Origin: AC-32 sp038237925
Lineage (GTDB): Bacteria > Actinomycetota > Thermoleophilia > Gaiellales > Gaiellaceae
NCBI GenBank assembly: GCA_038237925.1
Contig: JBBRYF010000014.1
Coordinates: 1-55,343, forward strand
Direction of reading: 5' to 3'
Length of the DNA: 55,343 nt
The position numbers and the translations under genes are program-made. Below, one piece after another: positions 9,294-19,367 of the stretch (within the stretch, counting starts at the first letter, position 1; every line of letters starts with the position of its first letter). Below the pieces are notes generated by a model, which was not told where the DNA came from, ran no database searches, and saw only the letters and a program-made list of their open reading frames with translations.

Positions 9294-9899
9294 TTGAGCC
9301 AGCCGCGCTGGGTCGACGAGCTCGACTGGGGCTTCGGGTGGATCTCGCGGGAGCGCCCGCAGCTCCAGTTGATTTCGCACGCGCTGCTCGCCGGCGGAGG
9401 CGTCTGGGTGATCGACCCGACCGATGGCGACGGCGTCGAGGAGCGAATCCGTGAGCTCGGCGAGCCGGCCGGCGTGATCCAGCTCCTCGACCGGCACAAC
9501 CGCGCCTGCGCGAGCCTCGCCCAACGGCTCGGCGTGCCGCATCACGTCGTGCCGTTCGGCGCCGTCGGCCCGTTCCAGGCGATCCCCGTCGTGCGCAGGA
9601 GGCGCTGGCAGGAGTCAGCGCTCTGGTGGCCGGAGCAGCGCGTGCTCGTCTGCGCTGACGCGCTCGGGACGATCCCGCACTCCTTCACCCTCGGCGGCGA
9701 GAGGCTCGGCGTCCACCCGCTCCTGCGGCTCGCGCCGCCGCGGCAGCTCGGGCCGCTGGAGGCCGAGCACGTGCTCTGCGGTCACGGCGCGGGCGTGCAC
9801 GACTGCGCGGCCGAGGCGGTGAGGGAGGCGCTGGCCGGTTCGCGGCGGCGGCTGCCGCGGCTGCTGCTCGAGCTTCCGGCTCTCCTTCGCAGCCGCTGA
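9294..9899 (+). CDS. Metallo-beta-lactamase-fold-like protein lacking metal ligands
   Basis: 201 residues from TTG 9294 (MSQPRWVDELDWGFG). The layout resembles an MBL fold: a strand with GGGVWVIDPTDG, a LLDRHNRACASLAQRLGVP segment where HxHxDH would normally stand, then LVCADALGT and EHVLCGHG where the later Asp and His ligands occur. Only fragments of the metal site remain, so it is probably a non-catalytic or divergent member. Function unknown. It begins one base after the cupin stop, suggesting translational coupling. Recognition rests on pattern order only. Confidence 0.6.
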   Translation: MSQPRWVDELDWGFGWISRERPQLQLISHALLAGGGVWVIDPTDGDGVEERIRELGEPAGVIQLLDRHNRACASLAQRLGVPHHVVPFGAVGPFQAIPVVRRRRWQESALWWPEQRVLVCADALGTIPHSFTLGGERLGVHPLLRLAPPRQLGPLEAEHVLCGHGAGVHDCAAEAVREALAGSRRRLPRLLLELPALLRSR

Positions 9900-9900
9900 C

Positions 9901-9906
9901 TACGAT
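9901..9906 (+). promoter_or_regulatory. -10 box of lysA (TACGAT), leaderless
   Basis: TACGAT starts two bases after the MBL-like gene stop and is seven bases before the lysA GTG. Confidence 0.6.
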
Positions 9907-9913
9907 CGGGCGC

Positions 9914-11176
9914 GTGTTGGCGCTCTTCCCCGAGACCGCGACCGTCGATGACGGCGAGCTCACCGTCGGCGGGATCGGCACCGCGAACCTGGCCGAGCGC
10001 TTCGGCACCCCGCTCGTCGCCTACTGCGAGGCGACGGTGCTTGCGGCCACGAGGGCCTACCGCGCGGCCGCGCCCGACGCGCTGCTGCTCTACAGCCTGA
10101 AGGCGTTCCCGAACCTCGCGATCCTGCGGCTGCTCGCCGCCGAGGGCTTCGGCGCGGACGTCTCGACCCTTGGCGAGCTCGAGTTCGCGCGCCGTTCCGG
10201 CATTCCTGGCGAGCGGATCGTCGTGCACGGGAACAACAAGAGCGACGAGGAGCTGCGCGCGGCGTCGGAGGCCAGCGTGCGCTTCGTCGTGCTCGACGCG
10301 CTCGACGAGGGCGGACGCGCGGCCGCGGCCGGTGTGCGGCGGGTGCTCGTGCGCGTTACACCCGGCATCGAGGCCGACACGCACGAGGCGATTCGCACCG
10401 CGCACCACGGCTCGAAGTTCGGGCTCCCCCCGGAGCAGGCGCTCGAGGCGATCGGGGCAGCGCGTGCTGCAGGTCTCGAGGTCGAGGGCGTCCACCTGCA
10501 CATCGGCTCGCAGCTGCTCGACCCGCAGGCCGGGCTCGAGACCGTCGACTGGCTGGGCGGGTTCGTCTCCCGCTGCCGGGACGAGCTCGCCTGGGAGCCG
10601 CGCGTGGTCGATCTCGGGGGCGGTCTTGGAATCCCCTATGTCGAAGGCGACGACCCGCCCCCGGTCGGCGACTTCGTCTCCACGCTGCTGCGCCGGCTCG
10701 AGGCGGCGTGGCCCGGCGAGCCGCCGGAAGTGATCCTCGAACCAGGGCGCTCGGTCGTCGGCCACGCGGCCCTGACGCTCTACCGCGTCGGCGTCGTCAA
10801 GCGTGCGAGCGATGAGGTGACCTACGTGGCGGTGGACGGAGGCATGTCCGACAACCCGCGCCCGCAGCTATACGGCGCGCAGTACACCGCGCTGCTGGCG
10901 AATCGTGCGGCCGAGGAGCCGAGCGGCACGTACGACGTCTGCGGCAAGCACTGCGAGTCGGGCGACGTGCTGATCGAGGGAGCGCGCCTGCCTGAGCCGC
11001 ACCGCGGCGACCTGCTCGCGGTGCCGGGCACGGGCGCCTACACCCTCTCGATGGGATCGAACTACAACGGGGTCCCGCGGCCGGCGGCGGTGCTCGTCGC
11101 GGACGGGGAGGCGCGCCTGATCCGCCGCCGCGAGACCGTCGACGAGCTCCTCGGTTACGAGGAACCGAGTAGCTAG
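9914..11176 (+). CDS. lysA: Diaminopimelate decarboxylase (LysA)
   Basis: PLP enzyme making L-lysine from meso-diaminopimelate in the cytoplasm, last step of lysine synthesis. 420 residues, typical. The PLP lysine is in LLLYSLKAFPN (about residue 60); the TIM-barrel contains HGNNKSDEEL, HLHIGSQL and the VDLGGGLGIPY glycine loop; the C-terminal barrel has VDGGMSDNPRPQLYG and CGKHCESGDVL, the conserved Cys-Glu-Ser segment that completes the dimer active site. GTG start with a leaderless -10 seven bases upstream. Followed by an EamA exporter. Confidence 0.95.
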   Translation: MLALFPETATVDDGELTVGGIGTANLAERFGTPLVAYCEATVLAATRAYRAAAPDALLLYSLKAFPNLAILRLLAAEGFGADVSTLGELEFARRSGIPGERIVVHGNNKSDEELRAASEASVRFVVLDALDEGGRAAAAGVRRVLVRVTPGIEADTHEAIRTAHHGSKFGLPPEQALEAIGAARAAGLEVEGVHLHIGSQLLDPQAGLETVDWLGGFVSRCRDELAWEPRVVDLGGGLGIPYVEGDDPPPVGDFVSTLLRRLEAAWPGEPPEVILEPGRSVVGHAALTLYRVGVVKRASDEVTYVAVDGGMSDNPRPQLYGAQYTALLANRAAEEPSGTYDVCGKHCESGDVLIEGARLPEPHRGDLLAVPGTGAYTLSMGSNYNGVPRPAAVLVADGEARLIRRRETVDELLGYEEPSS

Positions 11177-11179
11177 GCT
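11174..11179 (+). promoter_or_regulatory. -10 box of the EamA gene (TAGGCT) overlapping the lysA stop
   Basis: The lysA TAG stop is the first half of TAGGCT, seven bases before the next ATG. Confidence 0.6.
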
Positions 11180-11186
11180 CAGCGCG

Positions 11187-12116
11187 ATGGTGCGCCGGCT
11201 CGACAGGCTTCCCGGGATCGTCCTCGTCAGCGTCGCGGCCGCGATGTGGGGCCTCGACGGGTTGATTCGAAAGCCGCTCTCCGACTCGACCTCGGCCTAC
11301 ACGATCGTCTTCGGCGAGCACGTAGTGCTCGTCGCGCTGACCGCGCCGTTGCTCGTCGCGGCCCTCACCGCGCTCTGGCGCGCAGGGCCGGCCTACGTCG
11401 CAGCGGGGATCGCGATCGGCGCAGGCGCGTCGGCGATCGCGACGATCCTCTTCACGAAGGCGCTCTTCCACGGCGACTTCATCACCGTCGTCGTGCTCCA
11501 GAAGGTTCAGCCGCTGATCGCGGTACTCGGCGCCTGGCTCGTGCTCGGCGAGCAGCCGCGCCGCCGCTTCGCCTGGTTCCTCCTCCCCGCGCTCGCGGGA
11601 ATCTGGCTGATCGCCCTGCCGCACCCGCTCGAACCGCACGCACACGGCCTGACGCCGATCGCGGAGACCCTGGCCGCGGCGTGCCTCTGGGGGCTCGGCA
11701 CGGTCTTCGGCCGCTTTCTCGGCCGGCGGCTCGCCTTCGAGCACGTGACCACGGTACGCTTCGCGCTCGGTCTCGTCGCGAGCGCTTGCGCGCTTCCGAT
11801 CGTCGGGGCGAAGGCGCTCGCCGGCGCGCACGACAGCTTCTGGATCGCGGTCCTCGCGCTGGTGACCGGCCTGTTCGCGCTAGGTCTCTACTACTACGGC
11901 CTACGCCGCACGCCCGCGCTGCTCGCGGCCCTGGGCGAGCTCGCCTTCCCGGTCACCGCTGCCCTCGTCGGGATCTACGTGTTCCACAGCTCACTGCGCT
12001 GGACGCAGTGGCTGGGCGTCGCCGTCACCGTCGGCGTGATCGGCCTGCTGCCGGTACGCCGTGGCGACCTGGTTCGACTACCGGCGAGCCCCGAGCCGGG
12101 CCTCGCGACTACCTGA
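11187..12116 (+). CDS. EamA/DMT-family transporter (probable metabolite exporter)
   Basis: 309 residues with ten hydrophobic helices in two EamA repeats: the first begins IVLVSVAAAMWGLDGLIRKP, the second LAAACLWGLGTVFGRFLGRR; each ends in the typical PLIAVLGAWLVLGEQ or FPVTAALVGIYVF helix. Family members export amino acids and other metabolites by proton exchange; substrate unknown. It follows lysA by 10 bases but has its own TAGGCT box, so it may be transcribed both with and apart from lysA. Its stop overlaps the end of livK by 8 bases tail to tail. Confidence 0.88.
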   Translation: MVRRLDRLPGIVLVSVAAAMWGLDGLIRKPLSDSTSAYTIVFGEHVVLVALTAPLLVAALTALWRAGPAYVAAGIAIGAGASAIATILFTKALFHGDFITVVVLQKVQPLIAVLGAWLVLGEQPRRRFAWFLLPALAGIWLIALPHPLEPHAHGLTPIAETLAAACLWGLGTVFGRFLGRRLAFEHVTTVRFALGLVASACALPIVGAKALAGAHDSFWIAVLALVTGLFALGLYYYGLRRTPALLAALGELAFPVTAALVGIYVFHSSLRWTQWLGVAVTVGVIGLLPVRRGDLVRLPASPEPGLATT

Positions 12117-13320
12117 CGCGGAACAGCCCTCCGAAGGAGACCCAGTGCCCGTTGTGGTAGCGCTGGAGCTTCGACTGGTCGAGCGGAAAGTGGTCGCCTT
12201 TGCCCGTGTGAACCGTCATGCCCGGCAGCAGGAAGGGGTCGTTCTTGATGTTCAGGCTCGTGGCCGCCTTCATGATCGTGGCCCGGGTTGGGTTCTTCCC
12301 CGCCTTCTTCAGGGCCGCGACGAACGTGTGCGCGACGGACATGCCGTAGACCGCGTAGACGTCGTTCGGGTTGCCGCCCTTGAAGCGCTTCATGATCGAG
12401 CGGTAGAGCTTCGAGCCCGGGTCGTTCTTCCAGTGCGCGTCGGTCGGGTCCTTGAGGAAGACGATCGAGATCGAGCCCTCAATCTGCTTCTTGCTCGTGC
12501 CGGCGGCGGCGAGGCCCATGATGTTGGCCGCGCTCGAGACGGCGTTCACGTAGACCTTCGGCCGCCAGCCCAGGTGGTTCGCGTACACGTACGACTGGAT
12601 CGCGAACTGCGGCGTGGCGAAGACCATCAGGGTGTTCACGCGCGCGGCCTTCAGCTTCGCGATCTGCGAGCGCACGTCCGGATCGGTGACGTCATAGCTC
12701 TGCTTCGACTTGATCAGACCGGCCTTCTTGCCGAGCCCGTTGCGCAGGCCGGCGAGCAGGTCCTTGCCGTAGTCGTCGTTCTGGTAGAGGACGCCGACGC
12801 GGGCTTTCGGGCTCGTCTTCGCGACATAGCGGCCGTAGATCGTCCCCTCGGCTCGGTAGTTCGGCTGGTACGCGATCGTCCATGGGTACTGCTTGTAGTC
12901 CTTGCCGAAGGTCGTCGCACCGCTCGCGGCGAAGAGCTGCGGCACCTTGAGCGCGTTCAGGTAGGAGCGCGTCGCGAGGTTCTGCTCCGTGCCGAGGCTG
13001 TTGAAGACCGCGAAGACCTTGTCCTGCTGGACGAGCTCGCGTGTCTTGTCGACGGTCTTGGACGGGTCGTAGCCGTCGTCCTTGTAGATGTACTTGATCT
13101 TCCGCTTGTTCACGCCGCCGTGAGCGTTCACGTAGCGGAAGTACGCGGCCGCGCCCTTGGCGACCGACTGGTACGCCGACGCAGGCCCACTCAGCGGCGT
13201 CGTGCCGCCGATCAGGATCTGCGACGGCGTGACGCCGGTCTCCGTGGTCGCTCCGGAGGCCACCGTCGCGACCACGAGCGCGCCGGCAGCACACAGAATC
13301 AGCTGAAGCCTCCTCGACAT
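12109..13320 (-). CDS. livK: Branched-chain amino-acid ABC transporter, substrate-binding protein (LivK-like)
   Basis: Extracytoplasmic binding protein of a HAAT-type importer. 403 residues from ATG 13320; N-terminal signal peptide (SRRLQLILCAAGALVVATVAS) without a lipobox cysteine at the usual place. Mature part is Peripla_BP_6: ILIGGTTPLSGPASAYQSVA at the start, then KIKYIYKDDGYDPSKTVD and FNSLGTEQNLATRSYL. Likely ligand Leu/Ile/Val or related amides, uncertain. It follows livM by 5 bases and is the last gene of the liv operon. A much longer frame upstream in the same phase is only a shadow of livM. Confidence 0.93.
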   Translation of the reverse strand: MSRRLQLILCAAGALVVATVASGATTETGVTPSQILIGGTTPLSGPASAYQSVAKGAAAYFRYVNAHGGVNKRKIKYIYKDDGYDPSKTVDKTRELVQQDKVFAVFNSLGTEQNLATRSYLNALKVPQLFAASGATTFGKDYKQYPWTIAYQPNYRAEGTIYGRYVAKTSPKARVGVLYQNDDYGKDLLAGLRNGLGKKAGLIKSKQSYDVTDPDVRSQIAKLKAARVNTLMVFATPQFAIQSYVYANHLGWRPKVYVNAVSSAANIMGLAAAGTSKKQIEGSISIVFLKDPTDAHWKNDPGSKLYRSIMKRFKGGNPNDVYAVYGMSVAHTFVAALKKAGKNPTRATIMKAATSLNIKNDPFLLPGMTVHTGKGDHFPLDQSKLQRYHNGHWVSFGGLFRVR

Positions 13321-13325
13321 CCCCT

Positions 13326-14339
13326 CTAGGGACGAAGGTATAGCCGCGATGTTAGGGGTCTGGCAAGGCGCCGCAGCAGGCCGCCGGCACCGGTTGGCAG
13401 CAGCAGCATCACCAGGATGATCGCGGCGCCGTAGACGAAATCGGGCACGCCCTGCGCGCTCGAGAAGTGGGTCGAAATGTCCGGCAGGTACTCGACGAAG
13501 AAGGCGCCGAGCACCATCCCCGGCAGCGAGCCGAGCCCGCCGACGACGGTGCCGACGAGGATCAGGATCGAGAGCAGGAACGTGAACGAGAGCGGGTTCA
13601 CGATCTCGCTCTGGATCGCGAGCAGCGAGCCGGCGACGCCCGCGTAGACGCCGCTGAGCGCGAACGCGAGCGTCTTCGTGCGCGCGAGGTCGATCCCGGC
13701 CGAGGCCGCGGCGACCTCGCTGTCGCGCACCGCGCGCAGGGTCCGGCCGAAGCGCCCGCGCACGAGCAGCCACGCCGCCACGAACGCGAGCAGGCCGATT
13801 CCCCAGGTCAGGTAGTAGAGGAAGTGGTTCTGCGTCATCGAGTGACCGAAGACCGTCACCGTCCCGCTGAGACCGGTCACTTGCAGTGGCGCGCTTTCGA
13901 GCAGCCGCAGGCCCTGGCTGCCTCCTGTCAGGCCCGAGAACTTCTTCAGCAGCGACGGGACCGCGACCGCGAAGGCGAACGTGGCGAGCGCGAGGTAGAG
14001 GCCCGAGAGCCGCAGCGCAGGCAGTCCGATCAGGAAGCCGACCAGCCCGGCGGCGACGCCTGCGAGCGGAATCGTCCAGACATCGCGCCAGTGCTCGTGG
14101 ACGACGAGCGCGGCGGTCGTGTAGCCACCGATCGCCATCAGCCCGCCGTGGCCGAGCGAGATCTGGCCGGTGTAGCCGGTGAGCAGGTTCAGGCCCACGA
14201 TCGCGATGAAGAAGACGCCGGCCTCGGCCAGGTTCCGCGAGTGGAAGTCGCTGACGAAGCGGGGCGCCACCACGTAGGCGGCGAGCACCACGGCCGCGAG
14301 GACCAGCCACAGCCCGATCCCAGGCGTGCGGCGCCGCAT
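13326..14339 (-). CDS. livM: Branched-chain amino-acid ABC transporter permease LivM
   Basis: 337 residues, integral membrane. Carries the LivM hallmark segment GLNLLTGYTGQISLGHGGLMAIGGY and the later VAGSLLAIQSEIVNPLSFTF and GGLGSLPGMVLGAFF stretches. Pairs with LivH to form the membrane channel driven by LivF/LivG. The ATG shares its first base with the livH stop (TGATG), indicating translational coupling. Confidence 0.95.
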   Translation of the reverse strand: MRRRTPGIGLWLVLAAVVLAAYVVAPRFVSDFHSRNLAEAGVFFIAIVGLNLLTGYTGQISLGHGGLMAIGGYTTAALVVHEHWRDVWTIPLAGVAAGLVGFLIGLPALRLSGLYLALATFAFAVAVPSLLKKFSGLTGGSQGLRLLESAPLQVTGLSGTVTVFGHSMTQNHFLYYLTWGIGLLAFVAAWLLVRGRFGRTLRAVRDSEVAAASAGIDLARTKTLAFALSGVYAGVAGSLLAIQSEIVNPLSFTFLLSILILVGTVVGGLGSLPGMVLGAFFVEYLPDISTHFSSAQGVPDFVYGAAIILVMLLLPTGAGGLLRRLARPLTSRLYLRP

Positions 14340-15241
14340 CAGACCCTCCGCTCCGCCACCCGGCCGAAGAGCCCGGCGGGCCGGACGAGCAGGACGCCGA
14401 GGATGACCGCGAGCGCCACGGGGAGCCGGAGCTCGCTCCCGACCCAGTTGACGTAGGTGCCGATCAGGTTGATCAGCACGCCCAGCAGCATCGTCCCGAC
14501 GACCGCGCCGAGGAGGCTGTCGATCCCGCCGAGCACGGCCCCCGCGAACGCGTAGAGGAGGACCGGCTGCATCAGGTTCTGGTCGAAGCTCGCGAGGGCC
14601 GGCGCCGTGAGCATCCCGGAGACCGCGCCCATCGCGGCGGCGAGGCCCCAGCCGAGGGCGAGCATCCAGCTCACGCGGACGCCGACGAGCCGGCTCGCCT
14701 CCGGGTTCAGCGCGGCCGCGCGCGAGGCGAGCCCGAGCTTAGTGAAGCGGAAGAAAAGCCAGAGCAGAGCGACCGCGGCGAGCGAGACGCCGATCGTGCC
14801 GAGGTCCTGGATCGAGAAGGCGACACCGGCGACGGTGATCGGCCTGGTTGAGAAGGCATTCGGCAGGCTGCGCGTCTCCGGTGTCCAGATCCAGCGGGCG
14901 GCGCCGTTGACGAGGAAGAACAGGCCGAGCGTCACGATCACCACGGTCAGCTGGGGCGCGCGCTCGACCGGCCTGATCACCGCGCGCTCGATCGCCACCC
15001 CGGCTGCGAACGAGATCGCGATCGTGAGCGCGAATGCGCCCCAGTAGGAGAGCCCGTGGTGGACGAGCGACCAGGCGATGAAGGTCGAGAACATCGCCAT
15101 CTCGCCCTGGGCGAAGTTGACGACGCCGGTCGAGCGGTAGATCAGGACGAGCGCGACGGCGAGCGTGGCCCAGACGCCGCCCGAGGCGAGACCGATCACG
15201 ACCTGCTGGGCGAGCTGCGTCCAGTCGAAGGCGAGCAGCAT
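14339..15241 (-). CDS. livH: Branched-chain amino-acid ABC transporter permease LivH
   Basis: 300 residues, eight or so helices. Typical LivH pattern: LAQQVVIGLASGGVWATLAV, YRSTGVVNFAQGEMAMFS, and near the end FAGAVLGGIDSLLGAVVGTML. ATG at 15241 is preferred; a TTG immediately before it is possible. Upstream, 98 bases separate it from the livF stop and contain a structured repeat. Confidence 0.95.
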   Translation of the reverse strand: MLLAFDWTQLAQQVVIGLASGGVWATLAVALVLIYRSTGVVNFAQGEMAMFSTFIAWSLVHHGLSYWGAFALTIAISFAAGVAIERAVIRPVERAPQLTVVIVTLGLFFLVNGAARWIWTPETRSLPNAFSTRPITVAGVAFSIQDLGTIGVSLAAVALLWLFFRFTKLGLASRAAALNPEASRLVGVRVSWMLALGWGLAAAMGAVSGMLTAPALASFDQNLMQPVLLYAFAGAVLGGIDSLLGAVVGTMLLGVLINLIGTYVNWVGSELRLPVALAVILGVLLVRPAGLFGRVAERRV

Positions 15242-15255
15242 CAATAGCCCACCGA

Positions 15256-15326
15256 GCCGCCGCTTGCGGCGGCGGCGTCAGGAAGCGCGGGCTTTGCCTG
15301 CGCTTCCGTCTGAAATGACCGGTCGA
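15256..15326. repeat. Two-hairpin repeat, family 1, copy A
   Basis: Hairpin 1: GCCGCCG-CTTG-CGGCGGC (15256-15273). Spacer containing TCAGGA. Hairpin 2: a 12-bp stem with TTT loop (15281-15307). Conserved tail CCGTCTGAAATGACCGGTC to 15326. It lies inside the liv operon between livF and livH. The same arrangement recurs at 18711-18783 with different stem bases that still pair. Confidence 0.8.
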
Positions 15327-15339
15327 CAGTCACCATGGC

Positions 15340-16068
15340 TCAGTAACCGAGATAGGAGCGTCTGACGGCGTCGTCCTTGCGCAGGTCCGCGCTCGCGCCT
15401 TCGACCGCGATACGGCCGACCTCGAGCACGTAGGCCCGCGAGGAGGCTTCGAGCGCGAGGGCCGCGTTCTGCTCGACTACCAGCACCGCCAGGCCCTGCT
15501 GCTCGTTCAGCTCGCGAACGATCCGGAAGATCTCGGCAACGACGAGCGGCGCGAGGCCGAGCGACGGCTCGTCTAGAAGCAGGAGCCGCGGTCTCAGCAT
15601 CAGCGCGCGGGCGAGGGCGAGCATCTGCTGCTCGCCACCGCTGAGGGTGCCGGCCCGCTGGGCCGCTCGCTCCCCGAGCCGCGGGAAGTAGCCGAGCACG
15701 CGCTGCTCGTCCTCGGCGACGCCCTGGCGGTCGCGGCGGGTGTAGGCGCCGAGGCGGAGGTTCTCCCGCACGGTCAGCTCGGTCAGCGTGCCGCGGCCCT
15801 CGGGCACGTGCGCGATCCCGGCGCGGGCGATCGCCTCGGGCGAGCGGCGGGCGATACTCTTGCCCGCGAACGCGATGCGGCCGCCGCGACGGACCGTGCC
15901 CGAGACCGCGCGCAGCGTCGTCGTCTTGCCGGCCCCGTTCGCGCCGAGGACGGCCACGGCCTCGCCTTCGTCGACGCGCAACGAGACGCCGTGCAGCGCC
16001 GAGACCGGCCCGTAGCGCGCGGTCACGTCCTCGAGCTCGAGCAGCGGCTCAGGCAACGGCAGTCCCAA
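15340..16068 (-). CDS. livF: Branched-chain amino-acid ABC transporter ATPase LivF
   Basis: 242 residues, cytoplasmic ATPase. Walker A GANGAGKTT, Q-loop region HVPEGRGTLTELTVRENL (typical of LivF), signature LSGGEQQML, Walker B RLLLLDEPSLGLAP, H-loop replaced by VVEQN as usual in LivF. The start is TTG 16068, overlapping livG by 20 bases; an in-frame TTG at 16056 is an alternative with a shorter overlap. Confidence 0.95.
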   Translation of the reverse strand: MGLPLPEPLLELEDVTARYGPVSALHGVSLRVDEGEAVAVLGANGAGKTTTLRAVSGTVRRGGRIAFAGKSIARRSPEAIARAGIAHVPEGRGTLTELTVRENLRLGAYTRRDRQGVAEDEQRVLGYFPRLGERAAQRAGTLSGGEQQMLALARALMLRPRLLLLDEPSLGLAPLVVAEIFRIVRELNEQQGLAVLVVEQNAALALEASSRAYVLEVGRIAVEGASADLRKDDAVRRSYLGY

Positions 16069-16753
16069 GGTAGGCCTCGATCACTTTCGGGTCTCCTTGC
16101 ACTTCCTGCGGTGCGCCGCTCGCGATCAGCCGGCCGAAATCGAGCACGTGGACACGGTCCGCGACGCTCATCACGAGGCCCATGTGGTGCTCGACGAGCA
16201 GCAGCGTCAGCTCGAAGTCCTTGCGGAGATTCCGGATCAGCTCGCCGAGCTCCGCGACCTCCTCGTGGTTGAGGCCGCCGGCCGGCTCATCGAGGAGCAG
16301 GAGCCGCGGCCCCGCTGCGAGGGCGCGCGCCAGCTCGACTCGCTTGCGGGTCCCGTACGAGAGCTCCGCGGCGGGCCGGTGCGCGAGCTCCGAGAGCCCG
16401 ACGTAGGCGAGCAGCTCGCGCGCGCTGCGGCCGCGCCGCGCGTGCCGGCCGACGAGAACGTGCTCGAGCACCGTCATCGAGGCGAACAGCTCGACGTTCT
16501 GGAAGGTCCGCGCGATCCCGCGGCGGACGATCCGGTGCGGCGGCGTGCGCAGCAGGCTCTCGCCGTCGAAGGCGATCTCACCCTCGTCCGGGCGATAGAG
16601 CCGCGTGATCAGGTTGAACAGCGTCGTCTTGCCGGCGCCATTCGGCCCGATCAGGCCGACGATCTCTCCCTCGGCGACGTCCAGGGAGACGTCGTCGACG
16701 GCGACGACCCCGCCGAACCGCCGCGTCACGTGCTCGACAGAGAGCAGCGCCAC
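16049..16753 (-). CDS. livG: Branched-chain amino-acid ABC transporter ATPase LivG
   Basis: 234 residues. Walker A GPNGAGKTT, GIARTFQNVELFASMTVLEHV (LivG Q-loop segment), signature LSYGTRKRVELARAL (the LivG-type Y variant), Walker B RLLLLDEPAGGLN. First gene of livG-F-H-M-K on the minus strand; GTG start at 16753 with TAGAGT eight bases upstream. Confidence 0.95.
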   Translation of the reverse strand: MALLSVEHVTRRFGGVVAVDDVSLDVAEGEIVGLIGPNGAGKTTLFNLITRLYRPDEGEIAFDGESLLRTPPHRIVRRGIARTFQNVELFASMTVLEHVLVGRHARRGRSARELLAYVGLSELAHRPAAELSYGTRKRVELARALAAGPRLLLLDEPAGGLNHEEVAELGELIRNLRKDFELTLLLVEHHMGLVMSVADRVHVLDFGRLIASGAPQEVQGDPKVIEAYLGTAVA

Positions 16754-16761
16754 GGCCGAGG

Positions 16762-16767
16762 ACTCTA
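16762..16767 (-). promoter_or_regulatory. -10 box of the liv operon (TAGAGT)
   Basis: TAGAGT on the minus strand, eight bases before the livG GTG; probable leaderless or near-leaderless operon promoter. Confidence 0.55.
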
Positions 16768-16814
16768 CGGCGCGAGCCGGGCCGACTCCAAGTAAACAGA
16801 CTGTTAGTCGCCGC

Positions 16815-18704
<1,890 letters not shown>

Positions 18705-18710
18705 TCCGGC

Positions 18711-18783
18711 CTACGCATCGCTTGCGATGCGTAGCCTCAGGATGGGCGGCTTCGCCGCGCATCCGTCTGAAACGACCGGTCGA
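18711..18783. repeat. Two-hairpin repeat, family 1, copy B
   Basis: Hairpin 1: CTACGCATCG-CTTG-CGATGCGTAG (18711-18734). TCAGGA at 18737-18742. Hairpin 2: GGATGGGCGGC-TTC-GCCGCGCATCC (18740-18764, one mismatch). Tail CCGTCTGAAACGACCGGTC to 18783. It sits between the divergent DUF255 and GNAT genes. Confidence 0.8.
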
Positions 18784-18811
18784 GCCGGTGGCCGGTGACG
18801 ACCCACGCCAA

Positions 18812-18817
18812 TAGGCT
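18812..18817 (+). promoter_or_regulatory. -10 box of the GNAT gene (TAGGCT), leaderless
   Basis: Seven bases (AGCCCTC) before the GTG at 18825; this spacing is the reason for choosing that start. Confidence 0.6.
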
Positions 18818-18824
18818 AGCCCTC

Positions 18825-19367
18825 GTGGTTGAGCTGGAAACGAAGCGGCTGCTTTTGCGCGCGCCTGTTCCGGAGGACGCGGAGGCACTCGCGCCGATGT
18901 ACGCCGACCCCGAAGTGATGCGCTACGTCGGCGACGGGCGCACGCTCACCCGCGCGGAGACGGAGCGCTCGGTGCGGCGCATGATCGAGCGCTGGGAAGC
19001 CGACAGCTTCGGGCTCTTCACCACGGTCCGCCAAGAGGACGGCGCGGTGATCGGACGGGTCGGCCTGCTCGTCTGGAACACGGAGACGTGGGAGCCGACG
19101 ACGCGCTCGGCTGCCGACGGCGGCCCGACCGAGGTCGAGGTCGGCTATACGCTCGGCCGCGACTACTGGGGCCAGGGCTACGCGACCGAAGCAGCCGGCG
19201 CGGTGCGCGACTACGCCCTCGGCGAGCTCGGCGCCGACCGGCTGATCGCGCTGATCATCCACGGCAACACCGCGTCCGAGAACGTGGCGCGCAAGCTCGG
19301 GCTCGTGCACGAGCGCGACATCCTGCTCGGCCCCCGCGAGGCGCAGCTCTTCGCGCTCGACGCATGA
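18825..19367 (+). CDS. GNAT-family N-acetyltransferase (RimJ/RimL-like)
   Basis: 180 residues from GTG 18825 (MVELETKRLLLRAPVPEDA). The acetyltransferase_3 pattern is clear: the LETKRLLLR opening, EVEVGYTLGRDYWGQGYATEA (acetyl-CoA loop) and NTASENVARKLGLVHERD. Family members acetylate protein N-termini or small molecules; substrate unknown. A GTG at 18795 would add ten residues but precedes the -10 box. The ATGA overlap ties it to the PLP decarboxylase. Confidence 0.9.
   Translation: MVELETKRLLLRAPVPEDAEALAPMYADPEVMRYVGDGRTLTRAETERSVRRMIERWEADSFGLFTTVRQEDGAVIGRVGLLVWNTETWEPTTRSAADGGPTEVEVGYTLGRDYWGQGYATEAAGAVRDYALGELGADRLIALIIHGNTASENVARKLGLVHERDILLGPREAQLFALDA

Noticed and set aside
12109..14310. 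733-residue protein containing livK as its C-terminal part
   Set aside because: The N-terminal half is an out-of-frame shadow of livM; a signal peptide and ATG at 13320 mark the real livK start.
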